A DNA stretch of 64,000 nucleotides, taken from contig CAYILR010000018.1 of the NCBI GenBank assembly GCA_964364175.1, positions 1 to 64,000 of the forward strand. The letters are read 5' to 3'. Of the stretch, positions 1 to 6,989 are shown piece by piece. Positions within the stretch are counted from its first letter, which is position 1. Every line of letters begins with the position of its first letter. The position numbers and the translations under genes are program-made. The notes under the pieces are model-generated. The model saw only the letters and a list, made by a program, of their open reading frames with translations. It was not told the DNA's origin and searched no databases. Source of the DNA: CAYILR01 sp964364175. Its GTDB lineage: Bacteria > Bdellovibrionota > UBA1018.

Positions 1-1
1 T

Positions 2-130
2 GGTTGCGGCACCATCGAATGGCGAGGGTCTGGCGGACGGTGGGAAGGCCATCCGATTGACCGCTCTGGAGGCGATCCACTCGAATGGCCAGAGGATATT
101 CGCATCCGTGACTGGATGGAGGGATTCTGA
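2..130 (+). CDS. C-terminal fragment of a phage Gp37/Gp68-like (DUF5131) protein, partial
   Basis: The frame is open from the left edge and ends in TGA at 128-130, which overlaps the next ATG. The 42 visible residues end in IDRSGGDP, then EWPEDIRIRDW. From memory this resembles the tail of phage Gp37/Gp68 (DUF5131) proteins, which often finish with a GGDxxEWPxDLRVRxW signature. The family is a radical-SAM-like phage protein of unknown role. The start and catalytic part lie outside the window, so the assignment rests on the tail alone. Confidence 0.5.
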   Translation, partial: GCGTIEWRGSGGRWEGHPIDRSGGDPLEWPEDIRIRDWMEGF

Positions 131-354
131 TGAACGCGCTTGAGCAGAAAGCCATAGTGACAGCGATCATCAAGATCCATAAGGCGGCGGAGCTCGTGGG
201 CGGTGTGGAGTGCAGGATCAATGGTGACAATTGGAATGTTGCGGGTGTCCGCGAGAAAGCGTCGCAGGACTGCGCAAAAGCAAATGAATTAATCAATGTC
301 GCCGCCGACTGGCTCGATGCATTGATGAGGTCCACCGATGAAACTCCCCGATAA
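130..354 (+). CDS. Small hypothetical protein (74 aa)
   Basis: ATG overlaps the previous stop (TGATG), so it is probably translationally coupled. The product is an acidic-basic mixed, mostly helical small protein (IVTAIIKIHKAAELV near the N-terminus, a DWLDALMRS helix at the end) with no signal peptide or membrane segment. I do not recognise the family. It overlaps the next gene by 17 bases. Confidence 0.6.
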   Translation: MNALEQKAIVTAIIKIHKAAELVGGVECRINGDNWNVAGVREKASQDCAKANELINVAADWLDALMRSTDETPR

Positions 355-790
355 TCTCCGCCGCGCCGGCTGGGGCGAGTGTCCGTCCGATGAGGTCCGC
401 CAGGCGTGGGAAGCGCAGGGCGGGAGGTGGCAGGTGCTTACCAGGGTCGGGGTACTCCCCCCTGACTTTACCTTTCCGCGGGTAATCCACCCGGGACGGA
501 ACATCATCCCCGAGCGGTTCGGGATCGTCCTTTTCCGTCCCGTCCACCCCTCCACATGGGACTACGACGCGAGAGGGTGGGGCGAGGACATGACCCCGAC
601 GGAGCCGGGGTGGTATTGGTGGCGGGATCCCGAGAGTACCTATCATCGCGCGTGGGAACCCATCCATCTCGTGTCAATGACATCTGGGCTCTGCTATCGA
701 TGGACCGGTGCCGGAACGGGCCATCTCATACTCAGCGATTTCGGCGGCCAATGGGGCGGCCCATGCACCGGGAAGCCGAGCGATGAGTGA
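338..790 (+). CDS. Hypothetical protein (150 aa)
   Basis: Starts at ATG 338 after GAGGTCC inside the end of the previous gene. The protein is rich in Trp, Pro and Gly, with a motif TPTEPGWYWWRDPE in the second half. PGWYWW patterns occur in small phage proteins that are otherwise uncharacterised. No catalytic motif is visible. It overlaps the following gene by eight bases (ATGAGTGA). Confidence 0.65.
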   Translation: MKLPDNLRRAGWGECPSDEVRQAWEAQGGRWQVLTRVGVLPPDFTFPRVIHPGRNIIPERFGIVLFRPVHPSTWDYDARGWGEDMTPTEPGWYWWRDPESTYHRAWEPIHLVSMTSGLCYRWTGAGTGHLILSDFGGQWGGPCTGKPSDE

Positions 791-1106
791 CTACGATTCG
801 CCATCTGTCTTTTCGGAGGTGGCCCGCACAGCGCGCAAGCAACACGACTGCTGCGAATGCAGAATTCCGATCGAGGCTGGCGTACAATATCGTCATGCAT
901 CGGGGCGCTGGGATGGGCGCTGGGACAATTTCAAGACGTGCCTGTCGTGCTATGGGATGCGCGGGTACCTCACTGACGGGTACCTATTCGGGGGGCTTCG
1001 CGACGCGATCTGGGATCTGCTCGATGACGGATGGAGACCCCCGGAAGGGGCGGCCGTGCCGACGTGGGTGACAGAGGTGATTACAGATAGTGATGCCGAA
1101 CGATGA
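783..1106 (+). CDS. Small zinc-ribbon-like protein (107 aa)
   Basis: ATG 783 sits in the stop of the previous gene, which decides the start; an in-frame upstream extension to 708 would run through that gene and look non-coding. Residues about 22-55 contain HDCCEC, then FKTCLSC, a CxxC-n-CxxC arrangement expected to bind one zinc. The rest is a helical tail. Such small treble-clef/zinc-ribbon proteins are common in phage early regions and usually have no known job. Confidence 0.65.
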   Translation: MSDYDSPSVFSEVARTARKQHDCCECRIPIEAGVQYRHASGRWDGRWDNFKTCLSCYGMRGYLTDGYLFGGLRDAIWDLLDDGWRPPEGAAVPTWVTEVITDSDAER

Positions 1107-1258
1107 CGTGGGCTGAATTCAAAGCGCAGATGGAGGCGGCAGGCGTCACGGACCAGACAAAAATCTGGTACATCGACGTGGCCTATCCCGTCGATCTGCA
1201 AATCTCCGTAACCCCGTCCGGTTCGGGCGGTAAGGAAGTGAGTGTGACAGATGAGTAA
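1103..1258 (+). CDS. Very small hypothetical protein (51 aa)
   Basis: ATG 1103 overlaps the previous stop (ATGA) and the reading frame fills the space to the next start at 1251, overlapping it by eight bases. The product begins MTWAEFKAQMEAAG and then has alternating hydrophobics (IWYIDVAY, DLQISVTP) suggesting a helix followed by a small beta-sheet. Support is positional: without it this stretch would be an isolated gap in a fully overlapping gene string. Confidence 0.55.
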   Translation: MTWAEFKAQMEAAGVTDQTKIWYIDVAYPVDLQISVTPSGSGGKEVSVTDE

Positions 1259-1772
1259 CAACATGAACCCTTGGTGGAACACTGTCCCGTCCGTAGATAT
1301 GGCCCTCGCTGCTGGCATGGACTCCAACCCGTTCCCGGTGGAATGCAAGACCCCGGGCGGATTGGTGCTCAACGGCAAGCTCCATCTTCAGGGCAGCACC
1401 AACGCGATACTGAGCCCTAAGCCGTGGCCCGATGTTCATGGATATGGCAATAACTGCTTTAGCGGCTGGTCCTGGCGGTTCATCGATCCGCAAGGGATAC
1501 CAGTGGCAACGACCGACACCTTCTGCCTCGCCCGCACCGACACCAACGGCCGGTTCGTGGAGCTCCATGGCCGGGACGCCGCGCTCTATCGGTCCTACCT
1601 CGAGTCAGCCGAGTTCTTCCGTGGCTGTGGGTGCGACGATGAGCCGGTGCGATTCGCTGCCGCCTCCCGTGTGCCCGGTGCGACAGTGGCGGATGTCGAG
1701 CGGATCATAAACCTGCTCGATGAGGCCGACGTGCCGCCCTGCGAGCCGGATTGGATCCCGAGCCGTCGCTGA
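1251..1772 (+). CDS. Hypothetical protein (173 aa)
   Basis: Overlaps the 51-residue gene by eight bases. The N-terminal half is rich in Pro, Trp and Asn; the C-terminal part has a FFRGCGCDDEPVRF segment with clustered cysteines and acids and a helical LLDEADVPP end. No family recognised; no signal peptide. Confidence 0.6.
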   Translation: MSNNMNPWWNTVPSVDMALAAGMDSNPFPVECKTPGGLVLNGKLHLQGSTNAILSPKPWPDVHGYGNNCFSGWSWRFIDPQGIPVATTDTFCLARTDTNGRFVELHGRDAALYRSYLESAEFFRGCGCDDEPVRFAAASRVPGATVADVERIINLLDEADVPPCEPDWIPSRR

Positions 1773-1828
1773 TTAACCCTGCCCTGCCTGGCTCTTCGAC
1801 CAGCTCCAGGGCGTGAATGAGGTGAGTG

Positions 1829-2233
1829 ATGAAGACGATGATTGAGACGCTGAAGACGCTGCCGTGTAACCAAGGCGACATCGGGATCGCCGTCCCGGAT
1901 GGGACCACCTGCGGGAAACAATACATCGGGTTTCGAGGCGCAATCGAGCTAGCGGTGAGTATGTTCGAATCCGCCTCCACCCCGCGCCCGCCGAAAGCGG
2001 AGTGGTTCGGGAACCCGGAGACGGAGCCGGGAAAGTGGGATGCGTTTTGGATCGAGGACGTCGGTGTATTGAGGGGCTGCCGCTGCGGATGGGTCGGGCT
2101 GAATAGGACGATAACGGGAATTACGGAACGCGAAGAGGAAACCACTCAGCTTCTTAAGCGACTTTCCGCCTGCATCCCCGTCGCACGCACCGGCTTCCCG
2201 TCGCCAGTCGGCTGGTCCGTGGTGGGAGGATGA
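1829..2233 (+). CDS. Hypothetical protein (134 aa)
   Basis: Start chosen at ATG 1829 behind GAGGTGAG; a GTG one codon upstream is also in frame. The middle contains WDAFWIEDVGVLRGCRCGWVG, with a CxCG that could help bind metal, but no complete zinc motif is seen. It overlaps the methyltransferase start (GGATGA), so the two are probably co-translated. Function unknown. Confidence 0.6.
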   Translation: MKTMIETLKTLPCNQGDIGIAVPDGTTCGKQYIGFRGAIELAVSMFESASTPRPPKAEWFGNPETEPGKWDAFWIEDVGVLRGCRCGWVGLNRTITGITEREEETTQLLKRLSACIPVARTGFPSPVGWSVVGG

Positions 2234-2973
2234 ACATGTACGACCAGCACCTCCGCCTCGCCACAAACGAGACGCTCATAACGCAGCTCGCCCTGGAGCA
2301 GGTGCCGATCTCCCTCTGGATTTGTGATCCGAACTGGCCATATCGCCAGACAGGAGGGGGTGACCCCACGAAATTCCGATCGACCGCCAAGCGCGAGTAC
2401 TCCGAGGGCGACTACGGGATCATCACGCAGGCACTGGCTCGAGCGGCCACGGTCTCGACTCCTGACGCCGTCCTGTGCCTCTATGTCACCGCGCCGCAAA
2501 AGATGGACGTGGCCAGGCGCGTGGTCACTCCGCTCGAGGATTGGGGCTGCTGGAAGTACATGGCCTGCGTCTACTGGCACAAGTCCCCGGGCGCACCCGG
2601 TATCGGCCAGTGGCTCCGGAACGACGTAGAGGAGCTCTGGATCCTGTCGCGCGCTGGCCGTCTCCCTCCGCACCTCCGCGGCGCACTGAAACCCGGCTCG
2701 AAAGCGCCATGCTTTCGGAACTGGATCGAAGCCGCCGCCATTGAGCCGGAGCAGTCACCTGGACGCGGGAAGGGGATCGAGCACAGCGAAAAGCCCGTCG
2801 CACTCGAGCGCAGTGTCATCTCCCGATTCTGCCCTCCCGGCGGCATAGTCGGCTCTCTCTGGTCCGGGACGTACCCCACCGGGCGCGCATGTCGCGAGCT
2901 CGGTCTAACCTGCCACGGTGCCGAGCCCGACGCGGATCGGCACGCGATGGCGAAACGAAAGATGGAGGCGTGA
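2230..2973 (+). CDS. MT-A70-type DNA N6-adenine methyltransferase
   Basis: A 247-residue protein with the hallmarks of the MT-A70/Dam-like phage methyltransferases that transfer a methyl group from SAM to adenine N6. The catalytic tetrad is DPNW (residues about 33-36, followed by PYRQTGG) rather than the usual DPPW. Further on are HSEKP (about residue 190) and a SAM-pocket stretch SGTYPTGRACRELG. ATG 2230 overlaps the previous stop and has GGTGGGAGG upstream. It probably modifies phage DNA against host restriction, possibly at the GATC cluster in the candidate origin, but the target is not predictable. The family call is firm; the DPNW variant should be active by analogy but that is inference. 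Confidence 0.85.
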   Translation: MNMYDQHLRLATNETLITQLALEQVPISLWICDPNWPYRQTGGGDPTKFRSTAKREYSEGDYGIITQALARAATVSTPDAVLCLYVTAPQKMDVARRVVTPLEDWGCWKYMACVYWHKSPGAPGIGQWLRNDVEELWILSRAGRLPPHLRGALKPGSKAPCFRNWIEAAAIEPEQSPGRGKGIEHSEKPVALERSVISRFCPPGGIVGSLWSGTYPTGRACRELGLTCHGAEPDADRHAMAKRKMEA

Positions 2974-2977
2974 GAAG

Positions 2978-3220
2978 ATGAAGATCGGAATCAATGTGCC
3001 TGCAATTGCCCATGTCGTGATACATGGCCCGGTGGGCGTCGGTAAGACCGCCATCCTGGCGCGAATCGATCAGATTCTGCGCCAGGAGTTCGGTGCAATA
3101 ACTGTATCCCCCGTGCTCGAAACGGAGCGTAATCTCGGCACACCGGACGCCCCAGCGCCACACGACAAGAAGTCGATTAGGCGAACAGTATGGGTCCTTT
3201 CGGAAAGCTGTGCCGAGTAG
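2978..3220 (+). CDS. Small P-loop NTPase-like protein (80 aa)
   Basis: ATG 2978 follows GAGAAG. The sequence has a clear Walker A motif, HGPVGVGKT, at about residues 16-24 after a hydrophobic strand (HVVI), but is far too short for a full NTPase and shows no Walker B. Short Walker-A proteins of this size are common in phage early regions, where their role is unknown. The stop codon lies in the left arm of a hairpin. Confidence 0.65.
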   Translation: MKIGINVPAIAHVVIHGPVGVGKTAILARIDQILRQEFGAITVSPVLETERNLGTPDAPAPHDKKSIRRTVWVLSESCAE

Positions 3221-3262
3221 CCCCCGTCCCATCCCCGATCTCCCGGCTGCCAGGCGGGGGCT
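3219..3262 (+). promoter_or_regulatory. Hairpin at the end of the P-loop gene
   Basis: AGCCCCCG (3219-3226) pairs perfectly with CGGGGGCT (3255-3262) across a 28-base loop. The left arm starts in the TAG stop. There is no T run, so a classic terminator is unlikely; it may protect or punctuate the transcript. Confidence 0.4.
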
Positions 3263-3279
3263 CGGATGATTGGACGTGA

Positions 3280-3366
3280 GAAGAGACCGCCGCGCAAGAG
3301 GGCGTTGCGGTCAACGAATGGATTCGCCGGGCGATCGTGGCCCGGCTGGAGATGGAGAGACCATGA
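3280..3366 (+). pseudogene. Possible remnant of a ribbon-helix-helix gene
   Basis: A 28-codon open stretch with no start codon ends at TGA 3364-3366 and encodes AVNEWIRRAIVARLE. The same string, with one or two changes (AVNEWIRWAIVLALK), forms the end of the complete 45-residue protein at 51842-51979. The upstream part of that gene is not recognisable here, so this looks like a degraded copy. The matching part is only about 15 residues. Confidence 0.35.
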
Positions 3367-4508
3367 CAACAGAAGCCGATCTCGACGGGAACCCGCTGGA
3401 CAACGACGGGCTACCCACCTGTGCTCACTGCGGAGGCGCCGCGCGCTGGTTCGGCCCGCTGGTCAGCGGTGGTCCGCCTCGCTGCGCCTGGGAGATCCAG
3501 TGCAGGGGCTGTCACGTCTCGATGCAGGGACTGGGCGACACCTCCGAAGAGGCGAAGCAAGAGGCCATGCGGAAATGGACCCGGCGTGTGGTGTCGGGCG
3601 CCGGAGCCATCGTGGCCAGCCGCATTGCCCAGCTCGAAGCAGCACTCCGCGACGTGTCCTATTGCCTCGTGGATGAGTGTGATTGCCTCGACGAGGTCGA
3701 GGATTACGAAGATCCGAAGGCGCACAGCCAGTATTGTCCGCACTACCTGAGAGACCTGATTGATGGGTACCTGGGAGAGACCCCCACCGCTTCCATCCCC
3801 GAGCCTCCCCCGGTGCAAGCCGGTGAGGAGGTGACGCCGTCGCTGCTGGATTGGCTGACCTGCTGCTGCCCCCGTGGATTAGCAGCGGGCAGGCAGGACG
3901 CATACGCACTCGTTCAGGAACGTGACGCCTACGGCCGGGCCAAATACGGTCAGGGTCTCATGACTGGAGACCTCCGAAACACGATCGAGGATGCCCGGCA
4001 GGAGCTCGGAGACCTGCTCCAGTACGTGTGGAAAGCGCGCATGCAGGCGATCGACATCGAGCCTATCCGTCGGCTGGTGCCGATTCTGAGCGAGATCCTG
4101 GCCCTCCGAGAAATGCCCGATCCCACCCTCGCCCCAGGCCACACCGACATGCTCGTTTCGCCCGAGTCACTCCCCGACGACCCGCCGCCCTCCGTCGTTT
4201 ACGGCCCGTGGCTGTCCGAATTCCCGGAGCACCTGCCGGAAGGGTCGAAATGGGAATACGACTGCCAGCTCGGCAGTCCGATCGCACTCACTGCTACGGG
4301 TGGGATATTTCGCGATATATATGGCAACGCTGGCTATTACAGATTCGATGAAGACGGCGACCGCATCCGCCGAATCTACCCCGTCACCGAAGTCGAGCCG
4401 CCAGAGGGCTATGAGTGGGATGGAGAGTGGCAGGCGTTCGGCCAGTCCGATCGTATCTGCGAGTGGCTCGGTGACGGAGACATCTGCCGCCCGATTCGCC
4501 GCAAATGA
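3363..4508 (+). CDS. Lar-like zinc finger fused to a MazG-like domain (381 aa)
   Basis: Start taken at ATG 3363 after GGAGAGACC; the longer in-frame version is Arg-rich and looks non-coding. N-terminus: PTCAHCGGAARW, then EIQCRGCHVSM and a SEEAKQEAMRKWTRR helix, the pattern of Lar-type restriction-alleviation fingers. Near residue 180-240 is ERDAYGRAKYGQGLMTGD with RQELGDLLQYVWKARMQ, resembling the phage MazG/dATP-dGTP pyrophosphohydrolase-like family (RxxKYG plus ExxDxxxY helix). A cysteine cluster (YCLVDECDCLDE) links the two. Together this suggests a protein interfering with restriction or nucleotide signalling. The C-terminal 130 residues have no recognised domain. Confidence 0.6.
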   Translation: MTTEADLDGNPLDNDGLPTCAHCGGAARWFGPLVSGGPPRCAWEIQCRGCHVSMQGLGDTSEEAKQEAMRKWTRRVVSGAGAIVASRIAQLEAALRDVSYCLVDECDCLDEVEDYEDPKAHSQYCPHYLRDLIDGYLGETPTASIPEPPPVQAGEEVTPSLLDWLTCCCPRGLAAGRQDAYALVQERDAYGRAKYGQGLMTGDLRNTIEDARQELGDLLQYVWKARMQAIDIEPIRRLVPILSEILALREMPDPTLAPGHTDMLVSPESLPDDPPPSVVYGPWLSEFPEHLPEGSKWEYDCQLGSPIALTATGGIFRDIYGNAGYYRFDEDGDRIRRIYPVTEVEPPEGYEWDGEWQAFGQSDRICEWLGDGDICRPIRRK

Positions 4509-4636
4509 TCACCCCGCGCGTCCGTCAACTCATCGGCTACCTCTGCCGTCCCCACGGGCGCCTGTCGCGTCCGCAGATGGCCGAGCTCTACCGGCTGGTG
4601 ATGAGGTTGGAAGCTGAAACTATGGAGGCTACATGA
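4505..4636 (+). CDS. Very small basic hypothetical protein (43 aa)
   Basis: ATG 4505 overlaps the previous TGA, and its own TGA overlaps the next ATG at 4633, so it fits the coupled gene string exactly. Product starts MITPRVRQLIGYLCRPHGRLS and ends in a helix (QMAELYRLVMRLEAE). Function unknown; a DNA- or protein-binding helical peptide is possible. Confidence 0.55.
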   Translation: MITPRVRQLIGYLCRPHGRLSRPQMAELYRLVMRLEAETMEAT

Positions 4637-4959
4637 CTGAGTTTAGACGCATTCGCGAGGCGCTCGGCTTCGAGGGGACCCTCCGCGCGACCCGTCTCGA
4701 GCTCGGGAACGTCCGGGTCACGAAGCCGATCGTCCGGAAGCTCCGGGCGGCCGGTGCTGACGTAACGCTGCTCGCACGGCAGGCCGGACAGCTCGATTCA
4801 GACCGCGCATGGCTCGCCGTGTTCGGTGACTACGTGGCCACCCCAGACGCACGATGGGTGCTCGCATTCATCCGCCGGGTCGTGGAGGGTGGGAAGCCCC
4901 AGCCGGAGTTGTGGTCGAAGCTGAAAGCCGCACTGCTCGACCATTCGGAGGCACCATGA
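4633..4959 (+). CDS. Paralogue of the Xre-like protein at 14889, with shortened N-terminus (108 aa)
   Basis: Closely similar to the 123-residue protein at 14889-15260: both begin MTEF.RIR, share a GTLR, VRKLRA and FGDY.ATPDAR core and end with PELW. This copy lacks about a dozen residues of the helix-turn-helix-like N-terminal part present in the other. It may thus have lost DNA binding and act, for example, as a partner of its paralogue. ATGA overlap with the preceding gene. Family otherwise unknown. Confidence 0.7.
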   Translation: MTEFRRIREALGFEGTLRATRLELGNVRVTKPIVRKLRAAGADVTLLARQAGQLDSDRAWLAVFGDYVATPDARWVLAFIRRVVEGGKPQPELWSKLKAALLDHSEAP

Positions 4960-5039
4960 AATCCGCCAACCGTCCCCGCCCCGTCTACCGTCCCCGCTGC
5001 CGGTGCGGCTCCATGCTCGAGTTCCAGGACATCCTGTGA
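4956..5039 (+). CDS. Tiny Cys-containing peptide (27 aa)
   Basis: ATG 4956 overlaps the previous stop. The peptide is Arg/Pro-rich at the start and has RCRCGSMLEF, half of a zinc-knuckle-like motif. A second CxxC (MCSRCRH) begins the gene three bases after its stop, so the two could be pieces of one zinc-ribbon membrane protein separated by a TGA in the same frame region. Weakly supported. Confidence 0.4.
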   Translation: MKSANRPRPVYRPRCRCGSMLEFQDIL

Positions 5040-5042
5040 GGC

Positions 5043-5141
5043 ATGTGCTCGCGCTGCCGGCATGACGCCGCAATCATCACCGCTGCATTCCTGGGGTTCA
5101 TCGGCGCGATCGTCGTGTTGGCCATCGCAACGTGGGCGTGA
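5043..5141 (+). CDS. Small single-span membrane protein (32 aa)
   Basis: Starts MCSRCRHDAA and continues into one strongly hydrophobic segment, IITAAFLGFIGAIVVLAIA, ending TWA. The N-terminal CxxC plus positive charges suggest the N-terminus stays in the cytoplasm. Similar tiny membrane proteins occur at 14804 and 49097. Role unknown. Confidence 0.5.
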   Translation: MCSRCRHDAAIITAAFLGFIGAIVVLAIATWA

Positions 5142-5147
5142 GCCAAG

Positions 5148-5489
5148 ATGTATTTCGTGATTCAGCACGATCTAGTCCGTGACGCCATCAACCACCGGAT
5201 TCTTGGCCCGTGGCGCAGTGCATGGAGCAAAGACCCCGGTCCATGCCTGGCTCAGGACATGCTACGGATCGACGTCGCCCCAGTGGCTCAGGACGATAGC
5301 CTGTTTGCCAGGGAGCGGTGTATCCGAGTCGATCTCTCCACTCCCGGATCCCTTCCCGGGAAGTACGAATGGGCTCAGCGTCAACTCTGGATCTACCACG
5401 ATACGACTCCGTCGGGCTACGCACTGGCGTATCGGTTCGCTCGGTTGGCCATTCAGTATTTCCGGGTCTTGTATCCACACGACGGCTGA
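5148..5489 (+). CDS. Hypothetical protein (113 aa)
   Basis: The reading frame starts with ATG six bases after the previous stop, behind a weak GAGCC. Soluble, aromatic-rich protein (LGPWRSAW, YEWAQRQLWIYHDT, FARLAIQYFRVLYP) with no motif I can name. It is the last gene before the promoter of the packaging block. Confidence 0.6.
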   Translation: MYFVIQHDLVRDAINHRILGPWRSAWSKDPGPCLAQDMLRIDVAPVAQDDSLFARERCIRVDLSTPGSLPGKYEWAQRQLWIYHDTTPSGYALAYRFARLAIQYFRVLYPHDG

Positions 5490-5543
5490 GCTGAATTAAT
5501 TCATCCGTCAGCCATCCAACCCGCATTGACCCAGCGGTGGATC

Positions 5544-5601
5544 TTAACCGGTAACTTAACCGGTAAACAATCGTTGCGGCCGGTAAAGAATAAGCTATAC
5601 T
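5544..5601 (+). promoter_or_regulatory. Promoter of the packaging block with tandem operator-like repeats
   Basis: TTGCGG (5574-5579), 16 bases, TATACT (5596-5601). Immediately upstream are two exact tandem 12-mers TTAACCGGTAA(C/A) at 5544-5555 and 5556-5567, and a third half-match GCGGCCGGTAAA at 5576-5587 that overlaps the -35 box. The ATG of the next gene is at 5608, about where transcription should begin, so the message may be leaderless. Confidence 0.7.
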
Positions 5602-5607
5602 TTCGCC

Positions 5608-6408
5608 ATGGCACGAACACCAGACTGGGTTAAGTGGGCGGAAGTATGGGAGCACCTGGAAAAAGGGGGCTCGCTGTCTACCTGTGGCATCCATAAGGGG
5701 CTGGCGTCCATCCTCAGGCGGATGATCGATGCCGGCTGGGACTGGGGCACGGTCGTAAGGCGGCTACAGACTGAGCCAGGCGGGTTGAGGGGCTTGGCCG
5801 ACGAGCTACCGGGGCACGGAGCCAGCCCTAAGCAACGATCCGAGCCAGAGTCGGAACCAGCCGAAATGGCCGTGATACCGAGGCAAGAGGCGCCAAGCGG
5901 CAAGAAGGTCTACAAGGCGAGGGAGACATGGGAAGACCGCCACAAGCAGAAGATCGTCAACCAGCGCGCACACCGGGAGCGGGAGATCGACGTCGGCAAG
6001 CGGCTGATGGACTGGGCAGACCGGGCGCTCGAGGTCTGCCAGCCGTATCTGATTCTGAAGCGCAAAGTGAGCCACCGAGTCGACGCATGCCCACACTGCC
6101 AGGGCGAGGTCAACGTTGAAGAGGTCCACATTCACCCGAGCAAGGTGGACATCAACGGGATCGTGAAGGCCTACAAAGAGGGAGCTGACCGGATCCGGAT
6201 CGCCCTCGCCATGCCCAAGCAGACGCTTTCGATCCGGGTCGTGGACCCGCACGGGGAGCTGGCCGAGCACATGGAGAGGATGAATAATGCCTTCCGCCAG
6301 GCGTTCAACGATGGGATCAAAACTGGGCTGCTGACCGATGACGGTGCAACGGCCATCTGGGAGAATGCCCGTCGACTCATCGAAGGGGCGAGAGGGGAGA
6401 CAGCGTGA
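5608..6408 (+). CDS. Putative terminase small subunit or packaging accessory protein (266 aa)
   Basis: Position two genes upstream of the methyltransferase and terminase, and its own promoter, suggest a packaging role. Residues about 5-60 form a Trp-rich helical domain (WVKWAEVWEHLE, ILRRMIDAGWDWGTVVRRL). A charged linker with Pro/Glu follows, then a coiled-coil-like basic region (WEDRHKQKIVNQRAHRERE) and a CPHC motif near residue 163. No ribosome site precedes the ATG, consistent with leaderless translation. I do not recognise the family, so the function is inferred from context alone. Confidence 0.55.
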   Translation: MARTPDWVKWAEVWEHLEKGGSLSTCGIHKGLASILRRMIDAGWDWGTVVRRLQTEPGGLRGLADELPGHGASPKQRSEPESEPAEMAVIPRQEAPSGKKVYKARETWEDRHKQKIVNQRAHREREIDVGKRLMDWADRALEVCQPYLILKRKVSHRVDACPHCQGEVNVEEVHIHPSKVDINGIVKAYKEGADRIRIALAMPKQTLSIRVVDPHGELAEHMERMNNAFRQAFNDGIKTGLLTDDGATAIWENARRLIEGARGETA

Positions 6409-6989
6409 AAGGGGAATCCGTGCAAGACGTCATCGCAAGAATTCGAGCAAGCGAACGGTGGCAGAGCAACCTGGCATTCGGGGAACCGCGTCCTGGGCAT
6501 CCAGAGGGCACGATTGGCGCGCATGTCGCAGAAGTGCTCTGTAATATAGACGTTTTGGCTGCCGAATTAAGGCCAGGTGAGCATGAGAGGCTCGAAGTGC
6601 TTGCCCTGGTTCACGACAGCTTTAAGGGCGAGGCAACACCGAAGGTCCCCATTGAGCACCCGCAGAGCCATTCATCGATCGCGGCTGCATTCTTGGCGGA
6701 GTGCACCGATGATGCTGATCTGATCGAAATGGTTCGGCGACACGATGAGCCGTATGCTCTTCATCGGCGGGTGGCCAGTGGGAAGCCGGTGGACCAGAAA
6801 AGGCTGGATGCGCTGCTCGATGCCATCAAGGATCTCCGGCTCTTCGCGCTGTTCCAGGTCTGCGACAACGTGACGGCAGGGAAGGACCATACCAGTGTGG
6901 TGTGGTGGCTTGAACTGATGAAGGGGCGTGGCGTTGACGTACTATTTCGATGGGTTGTTACTGGCGGACAAAATCTGAGGCAATCGTGA
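6405..6989 (+). CDS. HD-domain phosphohydrolase-like protein (194 aa)
   Basis: GTG start overlaps the previous stop (GTGA). The motif set is H..EV at about residue 40 (GAHVAEVL), the HD pair in LALVHDSFKG at about residue 68, and a later SHSSIAAAF histidine, followed by FALFQVCDNVTAG, where a final Asp is expected. This is the HD superfamily of metal-dependent phosphohydrolases; substrates in phages are often nucleotides. The last 20 residues are unlike the rest. Confidence 0.65.
   Translation: MKGESVQDVIARIRASERWQSNLAFGEPRPGHPEGTIGAHVAEVLCNIDVLAAELRPGEHERLEVLALVHDSFKGEATPKVPIEHPQSHSSIAAAFLAECTDDADLIEMVRRHDEPYALHRRVASGKPVDQKRLDALLDAIKDLRLFALFQVCDNVTAGKDHTSVVWWLELMKGRGVDVLFRWVVTGGQNLRQS

Noticed and set aside
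3219..3262. Rho-independent terminator after the P-loop gene
   Set aside because: The stem is good but the loop is 28 bases long and no T run follows.
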